DNA from: Parachlamydiales bacterium
GTDB taxonomy: Bacteria; Chlamydiota; Chlamydiia; Chlamydiales; JABDDJ01
Direction: 5' to 3'
DNA length: 64,000 nt
Assembly (NCBI GenBank): GCA_041671045.1
Contig: JBAZCF010000001.1
Location: 620,001 to 684,000, forward strand
The notes beneath the pieces were generated by a model. The model worked only from the letters and a program-made list of their open reading frames with translations. It ran no database searches and was not told the origin of the DNA. Each line of letters opens with the position of its first letter. Position 1 is the first letter of the stretch. Position numbers and translations under genes: made by a program. Of this stretch, positions 17,085 through 25,678 are shown piece after piece.

Positions 17085-18431
17085 TTATATTTTTTTTAAT
17101 GTCAGTTCCACAGGTTCAACTCTAAGGAACGAATGTCCAGGAATTGTACTCAATTCATTTTTTTTGGGAAAAGATTCAATTTCATAGCGGCTAAGAAGTG
17201 CCCCAATCATACGGCTGATTTCAGCTTTTGCAAGCCACTGTCCAGGACAAAAATGGACATTTTCATTGAATATTGAGCTTCCAGCAAGAAGTGGTGCAGC
17301 AATGATGGTTTCCCCCTTAGAGATAGGATACTCCCAGCTTGTTCCATCATGCTCAACCATAAATACAATATCCTTACTCGCTGTACGTGAAAAGAAAGGT
17401 ACCGACGTATAGTTACTGAAGCAATCAGCGATAAAACTATTTAATTTTGATTCGCGTTCACTTGAAAGAGAAGCGTTATCCTTTCGAATGATTTCTTGCA
17501 ATTTGGGATTTTGACCTAGACGCCATAAGATATATTGTAAAGCTGAAGATGTCGTTTCAGAACCGGCGAGATAAATGAGCATCAACATTCCAGCCAACTG
17601 AATCTTTGAAAAATCCTTCTTCTCTAAAGCAACGATAAAGTCGCCACTGCTTTGACTAATGGCTGAGCGCAGTGTATCTAAAGCAGAATTATACCGTTGG
17701 ATATGTTTTTCAGAAGGACGCCCCCACTTTTTTATGAATTGGTAACTCGCTGCAAAAGATGCACCCTTTCCGATTTGTTGGAAATCATCCATAGTGCCTG
17801 GATGACTTAAAAACACACGTGCCAAAACAGCCACAGTATAAGTTTCTGCAAAGCGTTTGGCAGAAAAAGAACCCTTTTCTGCGTAAGCATCCAAAACTAG
17901 TGTCACAACATCGTCAATTTTGGGTCTTAGCTGATGAATTTGACTTTCTTTAATGTAATCCAATAATGGTCTCTTATAACTCCTTACATGATCTTTTGAG
18001 CAAGTTAATAGAAATGAATTGCGATCCACCGCAACACCTGGACAAAGATCTCTTAATAAATGGAGGAAAGCATTGTCTTCATCTGTCTCAAAATATCCTG
18101 AAGGGTCATTACGATAATGTTTTGATAAGGCTGAGATAGCCCATTTTGATGAGAGGATATGTCCATTTTTATTGAACAGAAACTGAAGAGCATTAATTGA
18201 ATTGCCGCTGTAAATTTGTTTAGTAACAACTTCGTTTATACTTCTGTAATAGATCAAGGATAATTCATTGTAAGTACCATGCATAAATCGTATAGGTAGA
18301 GATACCATCCACTTTAACCATCTTGTTGTGATATTCTGATTATTTATCTCTATAGACACAACCGCTTCTTCTTGAATGGGTTGTGTTAATCGACAACTGC
18401 TGAAAGTATAAATTGCATTAAAAAGACTCAT
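17085..18431 (-). CDS. Divergent cytochrome P450
   Basis: About 448 residues from ATG 18431. P450 features are the I-helix LIYLAGSETTSSAL (oxygen-activating AGxET), the PFFSRTASKDI region after the K-helix, and the heme-ligand loop FNENVHFC395PGQWLAKAE, with Cys395 about 50 residues from the C-terminus as expected. Two core elements are unusual. The K-helix ExxR reads DCFS, and the glycine four residues before the heme cysteine is Asn. The meander between SKGETI and the heme loop is also roughly 25 residues shorter than normal. The enzyme may therefore be impaired or specialised. The start is set by GGAGAG six bases before the ATG. The in-frame GTG at 18470 lies between the -10 and -35 boxes and cannot be used. 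A TetR gene follows. Confidence 0.82.
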   Translation of the reverse strand: MSLFNAIYTFSSCRLTQPIQEEAVVSIEINNQNITTRWLKWMVSLPIRFMHGTYNELSLIYYRSINEVVTKQIYSGNSINALQFLFNKNGHILSSKWAISALSKHYRNDPSGYFETDEDNAFLHLLRDLCPGVAVDRNSFLLTCSKDHVRSYKRPLLDYIKESQIHQLRPKIDDVVTLVLDAYAEKGSFSAKRFAETYTVAVLARVFLSHPGTMDDFQQIGKGASFAASYQFIKKWGRPSEKHIQRYNSALDTLRSAISQSSGDFIVALEKKDFSKIQLAGMLMLIYLAGSETTSSALQYILWRLGQNPKLQEIIRKDNASLSSERESKLNSFIADCFSNYTSVPFFSRTASKDIVFMVEHDGTSWEYPISKGETIIAAPLLAGSSIFNENVHFCPGQWLAKAEISRMIGALLSRYEIESFPKKNELSTIPGHSFLRVEPVELTLKKI

Positions 18432-18461
18432 AAATCTCTCCATGTTTTGAGTTTTGAATCT

Positions 18462-18490
18462 ATAATACACGTTGACCGACCGTCGGTCAA
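18462..18490 (-). promoter_or_regulatory. Sigma-70 promoter with overlapping TetR-type operator
   Basis: On the minus strand TTGACC (18490-18485) and TATTAT (18467-18462) are separated by exactly 17 bases. The -35 box and spacer are covered by TTGACCGACGGTCGGTCAA (18490-18472), two 9-base half-sites around one central base. This fits repression of the P450-TetR operon by the TetR protein encoded in it. Confidence 0.85.
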
Positions 18491-18699
18491 TATGGAAATG
18501 AATTTATCCGAAACTGGATTTGTACTTTCAAGTTAGAGAGCTAATCTTCGTTTAAGGTTTTTTACGCTACCAGGAAATGAAATTAAATTTTGTGGACACG
18601 CCACCGTATGCAGGAATGGGCAACAAAAACAGGAATATTATCGTGAAAATATTTCATCATCATCAACTATTAGAATTGAAATTTGGTTAGCTTCTCTCT

Positions 18700-19272
18700 T
18701 CATATTAATTGCATGTTGTATTCGCTTAGCGTAAGTCGATAAAGAACATGTCTGCTCAATCTGTGTTCTTTTGGTAGTTTTGGGTGATTAAAATCGTCCT
18801 TAGGATCGTGCTGCATACCTATGCGTTTCATAACAATTTGAGAACGCAGATTATGAATGGGAGTAAAGGCCACAATCTCGTTAAAATGAAATTGCTTGAA
18901 TCCGTAGCCAAGCGCTGCTTTTGCACCTTCTGATGCATAGCCCTTTCCCCAATGCTTGTAGGCAAGCCGATATCCTAACTCAATATTTGGTGAAAAAGAT
19001 GCTTCAAAGTCCACTTCTTCTAAACCAATTCTTCCTATGAACTCACCCGTTTCTATGAGAAAAACGGCCCATTTCCCCCATCCATATTTTTCAATATGAT
19101 CGTGAGCAGATTGCAGTGATGTATTACTTTCTTCTCGAGTCCAAGTGGCAGGAAAAAATTCCATTACCCTCGGATCGGCATTGAGCTCTGCAAAAAGCTC
19201 TAAATCTTTCTCACACCATTGCCTCAATACTAAGCGCTCTGATTCGATAATTGTATTCTTATTATTATGCAT
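18700..19272 (-). CDS. GNAT family N-acetyltransferase (RimJ/RimL type)
   Basis: The protein from ATG 19272 (MHNNKNTIIESERLVLRQW, 190 residues) matches the Acetyltransf_3 group: SERLVLRQWCEKDLELF at the start, WAVFLIETGEFIGRIGL for the central strands, and LGYRLAYKHWGKGYASEGA as the acetyl-CoA-binding motif A. Related enzymes acetylate small molecules or protein N-termini; the substrate is unknown. The frame is open to 19338, but those extra 22 residues (EAIKHFRDFCVKN) belong to the end of a decayed AlbA_2-type gene immediately upstream, so the downstream ATG is the natural start. The ribosome binding site is weak. Confidence 0.85.
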   Translation of the reverse strand: MHNNKNTIIESERLVLRQWCEKDLELFAELNADPRVMEFFPATWTREESNTSLQSAHDHIEKYGWGKWAVFLIETGEFIGRIGLEEVDFEASFSPNIELGYRLAYKHWGKGYASEGAKAALGYGFKQFHFNEIVAFTPIHNLRSQIVMKRIGMQHDPKDDFNHPKLPKEHRLSRHVLYRLTLSEYNMQLI

Positions 19273-19680
19273 TTGCTTCGTTATTAAAAAATGGAGATTT
19301 TTCACACAAAAATCTCGAAAATGTTTTATGGCTTCCAAATCAAGGTCTTCAAAGCGAGCTTGTGGACAAATTTGAGCGGAGAAATCAGGTTCTCCTTTAA
19401 TACGTAAATGTAATCTTGTGATTAAATCTGACTTGGTTTTTTCTAAGTTGGAACATGCGTGACTGCCGACAATGATTCGGGCTGTTTGTCTGAAACGCTT
19501 AAAATGATATGTCCTCCACCTTCATTTGCAAGAGCACAGCAATATTTTGTTAACTTATCGCTATCAAAGCCATTTTTAGCTTCTTTGAATTCCAGGTGTT
19601 CATTTTCTTTGCATTTCAGACAAGCATGCAGTTGTTCAATAGTTACAGTAATAATGTCATCTGATTTAGTTTCACTTCTT
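19273..19680 (-). pseudogene. Decayed AlbA_2/RecG-like ATP-binding protein gene
   Basis: The minus strand reads NEHLEFKEAKNGFDSDKLTK and CCALANEGGGHIILSVSDKQ, the start of AlbA_2 (Schlafen-like) proteins, then runs into a stop at 19447. In another frame it continues SNLEKTKSDLITRLHLRI and then jumps to PDFSAQICPQARFEDLDLEA and IKHFRDF, which in intact relatives lies about a hundred residues further on. At least one frameshift, one internal deletion and loss of the C-terminal half are therefore visible, and the GNAT gene abuts the break. Intact relatives are putative transcriptional regulators or nuclease-like proteins often linked with mobile DNA. Confidence 0.72.
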
Positions 19681-19702
19681 CAATAAATACTGATCTAGAA
19701 CT

Positions 19703-22258
19703 TCATAGCCGTGGATCAATGGGCTCACTTTCCAAGGCCAATATACCAAATACAGCCTCATGGCATTTATAAAGAGGTTCTCGTTTGACAAATCTTTCTA
19801 ATGCTTCAATGCCTAATGCATATTCTCTAAGGGCTAAGGAACGCTTTTTTGCAACATTTCTGACTTTAACGCGCTCTAAATTCTCCTGAACCGAATATTC
19901 GGGACCATAAATAATCCTTAAATATTCACGTCCGCGACACTTAAGACCTGGCTGAATTAATCCATGAGTACCAACCACAGTAAAATCATAAGGTTTAATA
20001 ACAAAACCTTCACCACCTTGTTGTTCAGTTAGTTGTAACCACCAATTCACCGCCTCTTCACAGCTTTGAGTATCTTCGATATGAACGATCTTGGATTGAG
20101 TTTCCTTAAAAAGCGAACTGTCTGCTGCAACAAGCTGGCTGATTACATCCATGTGCCAGCCATGATCCTTTTCTACATGGACATTGCCTTCGCTTGCAAG
20201 AATATGAAATGGAGCTAATTTATAGTCTTCGATAGATGTGATTGGCCAGCAGTATCGTTCATATGATCGAATGTAATCATCGACCATTTCTAATTTATTG
20301 GTAAATTTTGAATAAAGATCAGCAACCTCAGGGTTCTTTTTAAGCGCCTTTTCAAGCAGTTGTACAGTCATCGATAAGCTCGATTGCGCTGCTGCACCAA
20401 CAGAAGCGTATTGTTCTTTGATTAACTCCTGAGCTTTTGCCGACCAAGGCATTAATTCGCAATCCAAACAAATCCAATCAGTATTCAATTTTGCCCATAG
20501 ATCAGCTTTTTCAACGGCCCCGTGAACTTTATTCAAAAATTGAGATTCTATTTGAGTATCTGTAAAAAAATTTCTTCCGGTTCTAGTGTAACAAATACCA
20601 ATTCTTTCTTCATCAACCCCAAAGCGGGTCTTAACAACATTTGTGTCTTTACAGATAATCACAATAGCTCTTGAACCCATATGTTTTTCTTGACAAATCA
20701 CTTTGGATATTCTGTTTTTTCGAAAGAATCTGAAGGAATCATTGGGATGTTCTAAATATTTGGGATCATCGCTTGTTTCAGTAGGGGACATTGTGGGGGG
20801 TAAGTAGATGAGTAATTTGGGATTGATGGCAAAGCGACTCATCACTTCTAAAGCGGCTATCGAATTTTCTTCAAGAATAGTCACATTATTATGTAAACGA
20901 GTTGAAACGATTCTCTTACCCAAGATATCGCTTAAGCTTAAAATATCGTTCCCCAAACGAACTTTATGATCAGAAACTTCAACTAAAAGCGGTTTTACTG
21001 GTTTGGCATATACTTGTTTTGAAACCACAGATACTAACTCGTTTTCAGGGTATCTCAACGCCGTCAATTTTCCACCAAAAACGCAGCCGTTATCTATATT
21101 GATTGTATTATTTAACCAATCTGAAGCTGGCATGGGTGTATGACCGTAAACCACAATGGCCTTACCCCTATATTCATTAGCCCAAGCATATCTGACGGGT
21201 AGACCATACTCATCTGTTTCACCAGTCGTTTCGCCATAGAGCGCAAACTCTCTCACCGTTTTTGAACCGCGTCCTTGATAACTTTCTTTCATACCAGCAT
21301 GGGCGACAACCAGTTTACCATCATCCAACACATAATGGCTAACTAAGCCATCAATAAAACCAATCACTCGTTGAATGAAATCTTTGGACTCTCGCTCCAA
21401 TTGTTCCAAGGAGTCTTGCATGCCATGAGCTACCTTGACATCTTGACCTTTGAGTTTTCGCATCAATTTTATATCATGATTACCAGGTACGCATAAAGCG
21501 ATACCTGCTTCTGACATATCCATGACTAATTTTAGCACAGCAGGGGTATTAGGTCCTCGGTCAACAAGATCTCCTAAAAAGATTACTTTTCGTCCGTGTG
21601 GATTGCTTACAATATATTTGCTGTCGTGGTGGATGACATATCCAAGAGTCTTGAGAAGTTCTGAAAGTTCTTCGAAACAGCCGTGGATATCTCCAATGAT
21701 ATCAAAAGCTCCATGTTCATGTTTAAGGTCATTCCACAATTTTACTCTTTGGATAACAGCTGATTCGACTTCCTCTAAAGTTTCAAGCTTATAAACATCC
21801 CGAAAGCCTTCCTTTTTGAGATGTTGAAGGGAGCGTTTGAGTTGATTGCTTTGCTGTTTAATAACATGGTCTCCAAAATTCTTGTCTGCTCTTTTTTTAT
21901 TGCGTTCGATGCATAATTTTTCGGAAGTATTAATCACAATTGCCACAGGAATGCAGTGAAAATCCTTAGCTAAGTTAAGTAAGTTTTTTCTGGAATCTGG
22001 TTGGACATTGGTCGCATCAATCACTGTTAACTTGCCAGCTGCTAAGCGTTTGGAAGCAATGTAAGCCAGAACGTCAAAAGCATCATTCGTCGCGGACTGG
22101 TCATTTGGGTCATCAGAGACAAGGGCACGGCAATAATCGCTTGAAATTACTTCAGTAGGTTTAAAATGCTTTTGGGCGAATGTTGATTTTCCTGAGCCCG
22201 AAATTCCCACGAGGAGGATGAGAGATAACTCAGGTATTTTTATGATATTTTGTTCCAT
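19703..22258 (-). CDS. pnkp: Polynucleotide kinase-phosphatase-ligase Pnkp (RNA repair)
   Basis: This 851-residue protein has the three-part build of bacterial Pnkp: a 5' kinase (P-loop GISGSGK24S, about 1-170), a metallophosphoesterase 2',3' phosphatase (FDIIGDIHGC, GDLVDRGP, VPGNHD, VVAHAG, YGHTPMP, about 185-400) and an adenylyltransferase/ligase domain with the nucleotidyl lysine in EK525HMGSRA. Family members heal both ends of broken RNA and, with Hen1, seal them, reversing damage by tRNA-cleaving ribotoxins. The Hen1 gene lies 21 bases upstream on the same strand, so the full repair cassette is present. All three catalytic centres look intact and the length is close to the 870 residues of the Clostridium thermocellum enzyme. 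Confidence 0.93.
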   Translation of the reverse strand: MEQNIIKIPELSLILLVGISGSGKSTFAQKHFKPTEVISSDYCRALVSDDPNDQSATNDAFDVLAYIASKRLAAGKLTVIDATNVQPDSRKNLLNLAKDFHCIPVAIVINTSEKLCIERNKKRADKNFGDHVIKQQSNQLKRSLQHLKKEGFRDVYKLETLEEVESAVIQRVKLWNDLKHEHGAFDIIGDIHGCFEELSELLKTLGYVIHHDSKYIVSNPHGRKVIFLGDLVDRGPNTPAVLKLVMDMSEAGIALCVPGNHDIKLMRKLKGQDVKVAHGMQDSLEQLERESKDFIQRVIGFIDGLVSHYVLDDGKLVVAHAGMKESYQGRGSKTVREFALYGETTGETDEYGLPVRYAWANEYRGKAIVVYGHTPMPASDWLNNTINIDNGCVFGGKLTALRYPENELVSVVSKQVYAKPVKPLLVEVSDHKVRLGNDILSLSDILGKRIVSTRLHNNVTILEENSIAALEVMSRFAINPKLLIYLPPTMSPTETSDDPKYLEHPNDSFRFFRKNRISKVICQEKHMGSRAIVIICKDTNVVKTRFGVDEERIGICYTRTGRNFFTDTQIESQFLNKVHGAVEKADLWAKLNTDWICLDCELMPWSAKAQELIKEQYASVGAAAQSSLSMTVQLLEKALKKNPEVADLYSKFTNKLEMVDDYIRSYERYCWPITSIEDYKLAPFHILASEGNVHVEKDHGWHMDVISQLVAADSSLFKETQSKIVHIEDTQSCEEAVNWWLQLTEQQGGEGFVIKPYDFTVVGTHGLIQPGLKCRGREYLRIIYGPEYSVQENLERVKVRNVAKKRSLALREYALGIEALERFVKREPLYKCHEAVFGILALESEPIDPRL

Positions 22259-22279
22259 AGGAAGTACGGATTCTGCTAT

Positions 22280-23686
22280 TTATTGTTTAATAAAAACGCC
22301 CATTTGTGTAGGGGCGCCAAGATTTTCATCGACAGGACCTATAGCCTGAAAACTGACGGAGTAACCATAGCGATTTGCTATCTTTTCGGCCCATGTTTGA
22401 AATTCCTTCCTTGTCCACTCGAATCTATGGTCTTTATGACGAAATGTCCCTGCTGGCAGCTCCTCAAATTTAACATTATATTCGGCATTTGGGGTTGTAA
22501 TGGTGACAAGCTTTGGCTTTGCGTCACCAAAAACAACGTATTCCAATGTAGACAGCCTAGAAACGTCAAGATGTTCGATAACTTCAATAAGTGTGGCTGC
22601 ATCAAAGCCTTGAATGCGTTTATCCGTATAATTGAGCGATCCTTGAATAAGGTCTATTCTTTTCCTTTGCAAGGGAGGTAAACGGTCTAGATTCAACTTT
22701 TGTTTTGCACGTCCTAACTGTTTATATGAAACATCGACACCAAGAATGTGGCTAAATGAAGAATCACATAAGAGATTTTTAATAAGAATACCTTCTCCGC
22801 ATCCAAGGTCGACTACAGAGTTAACTTGATGCTCTTTTAAGACATTCAACACGGCTTGCATTCTTTGTAAATGTAAAGACAATCCACTTTCGAGCTTTTC
22901 TTCTTCATTTGCATGAACTCGTTCGATTATATCTATTTGCTGTCCCTCTTCCTCACGTAATCTCGTCAGGGCTTCATCAGTCAAATCCCTTTGACGCTTA
23001 AGATATCTTGAAACAATTAAATCTTTACTTGGATGATTAGAAAGCCATCCTTCTCCATGCTTTAGCAATTTTTCAATTTCATCTTCGCTAACCCAATAAT
23101 GTTTTTGGTTGTCCAGCACTGGAATGAGTACGTATAAGTGAGAGAGCAAGTCTTTCAAAAAACAAGTCTTTTTAAGTGTAACTGTGTAGGTTTGAGCGTT
23201 GCCCCAATCTGGATTTTTTTCATTCAATGGATATTCATTTATAGTGAGTTGGTAGCCTAGAGGCTCTAAAAGATTTTTTATTAAATCCTTTCCAGTCTTG
23301 CTCTGACAAGGTAACGCGGCTATACATACTTCGAAAGGCCAAGGTTCAGATAGAAGTTCTGGCTTTTCTTTGCACAGTCCTTTCAAACTTTGGTTGAAGA
23401 CTTTGGCAATAGCCATACTCAAAAATGAAGAGGCCACATAAGGACGATCATTAACATATTGCCCAAGAACGAAACTATCATCAGAACGTCCTTTTTTTTT
23501 CACTAAAGCAATAGGATCAACGTCAAGCAATAGAGCAGCGCAGCAATTATTTGGATCGGTTTCAGGGAAAAAAACATACGCTTTTCCTACAGACAAATCA
23601 AATACGTGACATTTTGCTGGATTTTTGTGTAGCAAATATCCAAGTTCTGTTGCTGGATATCGCGATGTTTTTAACGTTAATAACAT
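22280..23686 (-). CDS. hen1: 3'-terminal RNA ribose 2'-O-methyltransferase Hen1
   Basis: The 468-residue protein has the bacterial Hen1 layout: an N-terminal half that in studied systems activates the Pnkp ligase, then a SAM-dependent methyltransferase with VVDLGCGEGILIKNLL (SAM loop), IEVIEHLD (metal-binding Glu-x-x-Glu-His type) and FRHKDHRFEWTRKEF near the end. It methylates the 2'-OH at the break before ligation, making the repaired RNA resistant to renewed cleavage. It is first in the two-gene cassette with pnkp. About 480 bases upstream there is no gene except a DUF3987 scrap, so its promoter should lie in 23690-23800. Confidence 0.92.
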   Translation of the reverse strand: MLLTLKTSRYPATELGYLLHKNPAKCHVFDLSVGKAYVFFPETDPNNCCAALLLDVDPIALVKKKGRSDDSFVLGQYVNDRPYVASSFLSMAIAKVFNQSLKGLCKEKPELLSEPWPFEVCIAALPCQSKTGKDLIKNLLEPLGYQLTINEYPLNEKNPDWGNAQTYTVTLKKTCFLKDLLSHLYVLIPVLDNQKHYWVSEDEIEKLLKHGEGWLSNHPSKDLIVSRYLKRQRDLTDEALTRLREEEGQQIDIIERVHANEEEKLESGLSLHLQRMQAVLNVLKEHQVNSVVDLGCGEGILIKNLLCDSSFSHILGVDVSYKQLGRAKQKLNLDRLPPLQRKRIDLIQGSLNYTDKRIQGFDAATLIEVIEHLDVSRLSTLEYVVFGDAKPKLVTITTPNAEYNVKFEELPAGTFRHKDHRFEWTRKEFQTWAEKIANRYGYSVSFQAIGPVDENLGAPTQMGVFIKQ

Positions 23687-23810
23687 TTTAATTTTCGCTT
23701 AAGGGTAGGGAGATAGCATAAGTAACTCCAGTTCAGTTATTATTGGAATAAATGCTTGACGAAAAGTATAGCTCATTTCCTGTTGAAAATCAATGATTTT
23801 GACGCTAGAT

Positions 23811-24077
23811 TTACCTACCTATCGAACTGGAGAACAGATATCTCCAATTTGCTTTTCGCTTGTCTATAACCATTTTAACAATGACAGGTTCAAGCAGTAT
23901 GCGTTGATGATTTTCCCATTCCATCAAGGTTTGAGTTAAAACGCCTAAAACAGCTGTTTTGTGATTTCCAGGAGGAAGTGCCACACAAGTCCAGATATTC
24001 ACAGGCTCAAAATAATCAGGTTTAACCTTAACGCGATATTTGCCCTGTACAGCCGTGGCAATGACTGCTTTTGATTC
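23811..24077 (-). pseudogene. Fragment of a DUF3987 (phage/plasmid primase-associated) protein
   Basis: The open minus-strand frame between stops reads AVQGKYRVKVKPDYFEPVNI and WTCVALPPGNHKTAVLGVLT, followed by MEWE. This is the P-loop-like region (PPGNxKTA) of DUF3987 proteins, which are primase-helicase components found on mobile elements. Intact members have several hundred residues, whereas this piece has about 88 codons, no proper start and no continuation on either side. The rest of the 23687-24163 interval shows nothing recognisable. Confidence 0.65.
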
Positions 24078-24166
24078 TCATTGATTTAATCAAAGCATGA
24101 AACCATTGCTCACATTATTTGACACAATTCAACACTCCTATATATTCAAAATAAAAAGGATACATG

Positions 24167-24751
24167 ATGCCCTTCACTCTACCTCTTGGTTCGACAGCTC
24201 CTGATTTCGCTTTACAGGGGACAGATGGCAAAAACTATTCATTGGATACTTTTAAGGATGCTAACGTCCTTGTCGTGTTTTTTACCTGCAACCATTGTCC
24301 TTATGTTATTAACTCAGATGAACTTACACGTAAAACAGCAGAGAAATATCACGACAGGGGAGTCGTTTTTGTAGGTATTAACTCCAATAGCGCCAACAGC
24401 TATGAGGCAGACTCTTATGCAAATATGGTTAAAAGAATGCAAGAACACCATTTTCCCTGGGCTTATCTGCATGACCTCTCCCAGGAAGTAGCGTTAAAAT
24501 ATGGCGCCCTTAGAACGCCTCACTTCTTTGTCTTCGATAAAGACCGTAAACTTGTTTACACCGGACGTGCGGTTAACTCTCCACGTGATCCCTCCAATGT
24601 TACAGTCAATGATTTAGAGAATGCTTTGGATGAGCTCCTTGCAGGAAAGCAGGTTTCTACTTCTTTGACGAATCCTATTGGGTGTAACGTAAAATGGGAT
24701 GGAAAAGATAAACACTGGATGCCGGCAGAAGCATGCGATCTTGTCCAATAA
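24167..24751 (+). CDS. Thioredoxin-fold redoxin (AhpC/TSA-like)
   Basis: A 194-residue soluble protein of the peroxiredoxin/thioredoxin superfamily: [20 protein letters not shown], then [12 protein letters not shown] with a CxxC-Pro centre, and the cis-proline region [12 protein letters not shown]. It lacks a signal peptide, so it probably acts in the cytoplasm as a thiol-disulfide oxidoreductase. The CxxC arrangement differs from the single peroxidatic cysteine of true peroxiredoxins. AAGGA lies six bases before the second of two adjacent ATG codons, which is taken as the start. The epimerase gene follows after 21 bases with its own AAAGG site, probably in the same transcript. Confidence 0.88.
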   Translation: MPFTLPLGSTAPDFALQGTDGKNYSLDTFKDANVLVVFFTCNHCPYVINSDELTRKTAEKYHDRGVVFVGINSNSANSYEADSYANMVKRMQEHHFPWAYLHDLSQEVALKYGALRTPHFFVFDKDRKLVYTGRAVNSPRDPSNVTVNDLENALDELLAGKQVSTSLTNPIGCNVKWDGKDKHWMPAEACDLVQ

Positions 24752-24772
24752 TTATTACTAAAAGGTAACGTT

Positions 24773-25657
24773 ATGAAAATCGCCATTGCTGGAGCTTCCG
24801 GATTAATCGGAAATAGGTTGATACCCTTTTTAGAATCTAAAGGACACCGCGTGACAAAGATTGTCCGCTCAGCTTCTTCCAATGGCGAAATTCATTGGGA
24901 TCCCTCCAATCACCAAATTGATGCAACCCTGTTGGAAGGAATGGATGTGATCATTAATCTTGCAGGTGAAAATATCGCTTCCGGCCGTTGGACTGAAGAT
25001 AGAAAGAAGAAGATATTAAATAGCCGTATCGATGGCACCCGCACTTTATCTGAAGCTGTACAGAAATTACAAAGCCCTCCCCAGTTATTCATCAATGCGT
25101 CTGCCATAGGAATTTACGGTAACCGAGGAAATGAGACTTTGACAGAAGACTCTGCACCGGGAGCGGGTTTCTTAGCCGACGTTTGCCAGCAATGGGAAAA
25201 AGCTATAGTCCCATTGCCGCATACGCGTGTGGTGATGTTGCGGTTTGGGGCAGTCCTGGACCCTAACGGTGGGATTTTAGGCAAAATGCTACTTCCTTTT
25301 AAAATAGGTTTAGGTGGGGTCATAGGCGGGGGAGAACAATATATTAGCTGGGTTGATATTTCGGATTTGTTGGATGTATTTGAATTTGTTATCTCAAACA
25401 ATATGCTTACGGGCCCTGTCAATGCTGTGGCGCCGGATCCTGTGACAAATTATGAGTATACCAAAACAATAGGTGAAGTTCTAAGTCGACCTACGTTTTT
25501 TTCTATGCCTGAATTTGTTGCTAGATTTGCTTTTGGTGAGATGGCGGACGAAATGATTTTATGCAGCGAAAAAGTGCTACCTTCAAAACTAACTGCAAAT
25601 GGCTTTAGTTTTAAACATCCAAAATTAAAACAAAGTTTAGAGCATCTTTTAGCTTAA
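24773..25657 (+). CDS. TIGR01777 family NAD(P)-dependent epimerase (YfcH-like)
   Basis: A 294-residue extended short-chain dehydrogenase-type protein. The Rossmann motif GASGLIGNRL starts at residue 7, INLAGENIASGRW and SRIDGTRTLSEAV are typical of the YfcH/SulA-like family, ASAIGIYGNRG carries the YxxxG variant of the catalytic region, and the C-terminal DUF1731-like part (KVLPSKLTANGFSFKHP) is complete. The substrate of this family is not known. AAAGGTAACGTT places a ribosome binding site before the ATG. It follows the redoxin gene and converges with the membrane protein gene at 25679, with a 21-base gap. Confidence 0.9.
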   Translation: MKIAIAGASGLIGNRLIPFLESKGHRVTKIVRSASSNGEIHWDPSNHQIDATLLEGMDVIINLAGENIASGRWTEDRKKKILNSRIDGTRTLSEAVQKLQSPPQLFINASAIGIYGNRGNETLTEDSAPGAGFLADVCQQWEKAIVPLPHTRVVMLRFGAVLDPNGGILGKMLLPFKIGLGGVIGGGEQYISWVDISDLLDVFEFVISNNMLTGPVNAVAPDPVTNYEYTKTIGEVLSRPTFFSMPEFVARFAFGEMADEMILCSEKVLPSKLTANGFSFKHPKLKQSLEHLLA

Positions 25658-25678
25658 GGTTTGGAGTGAACAGCTTTT

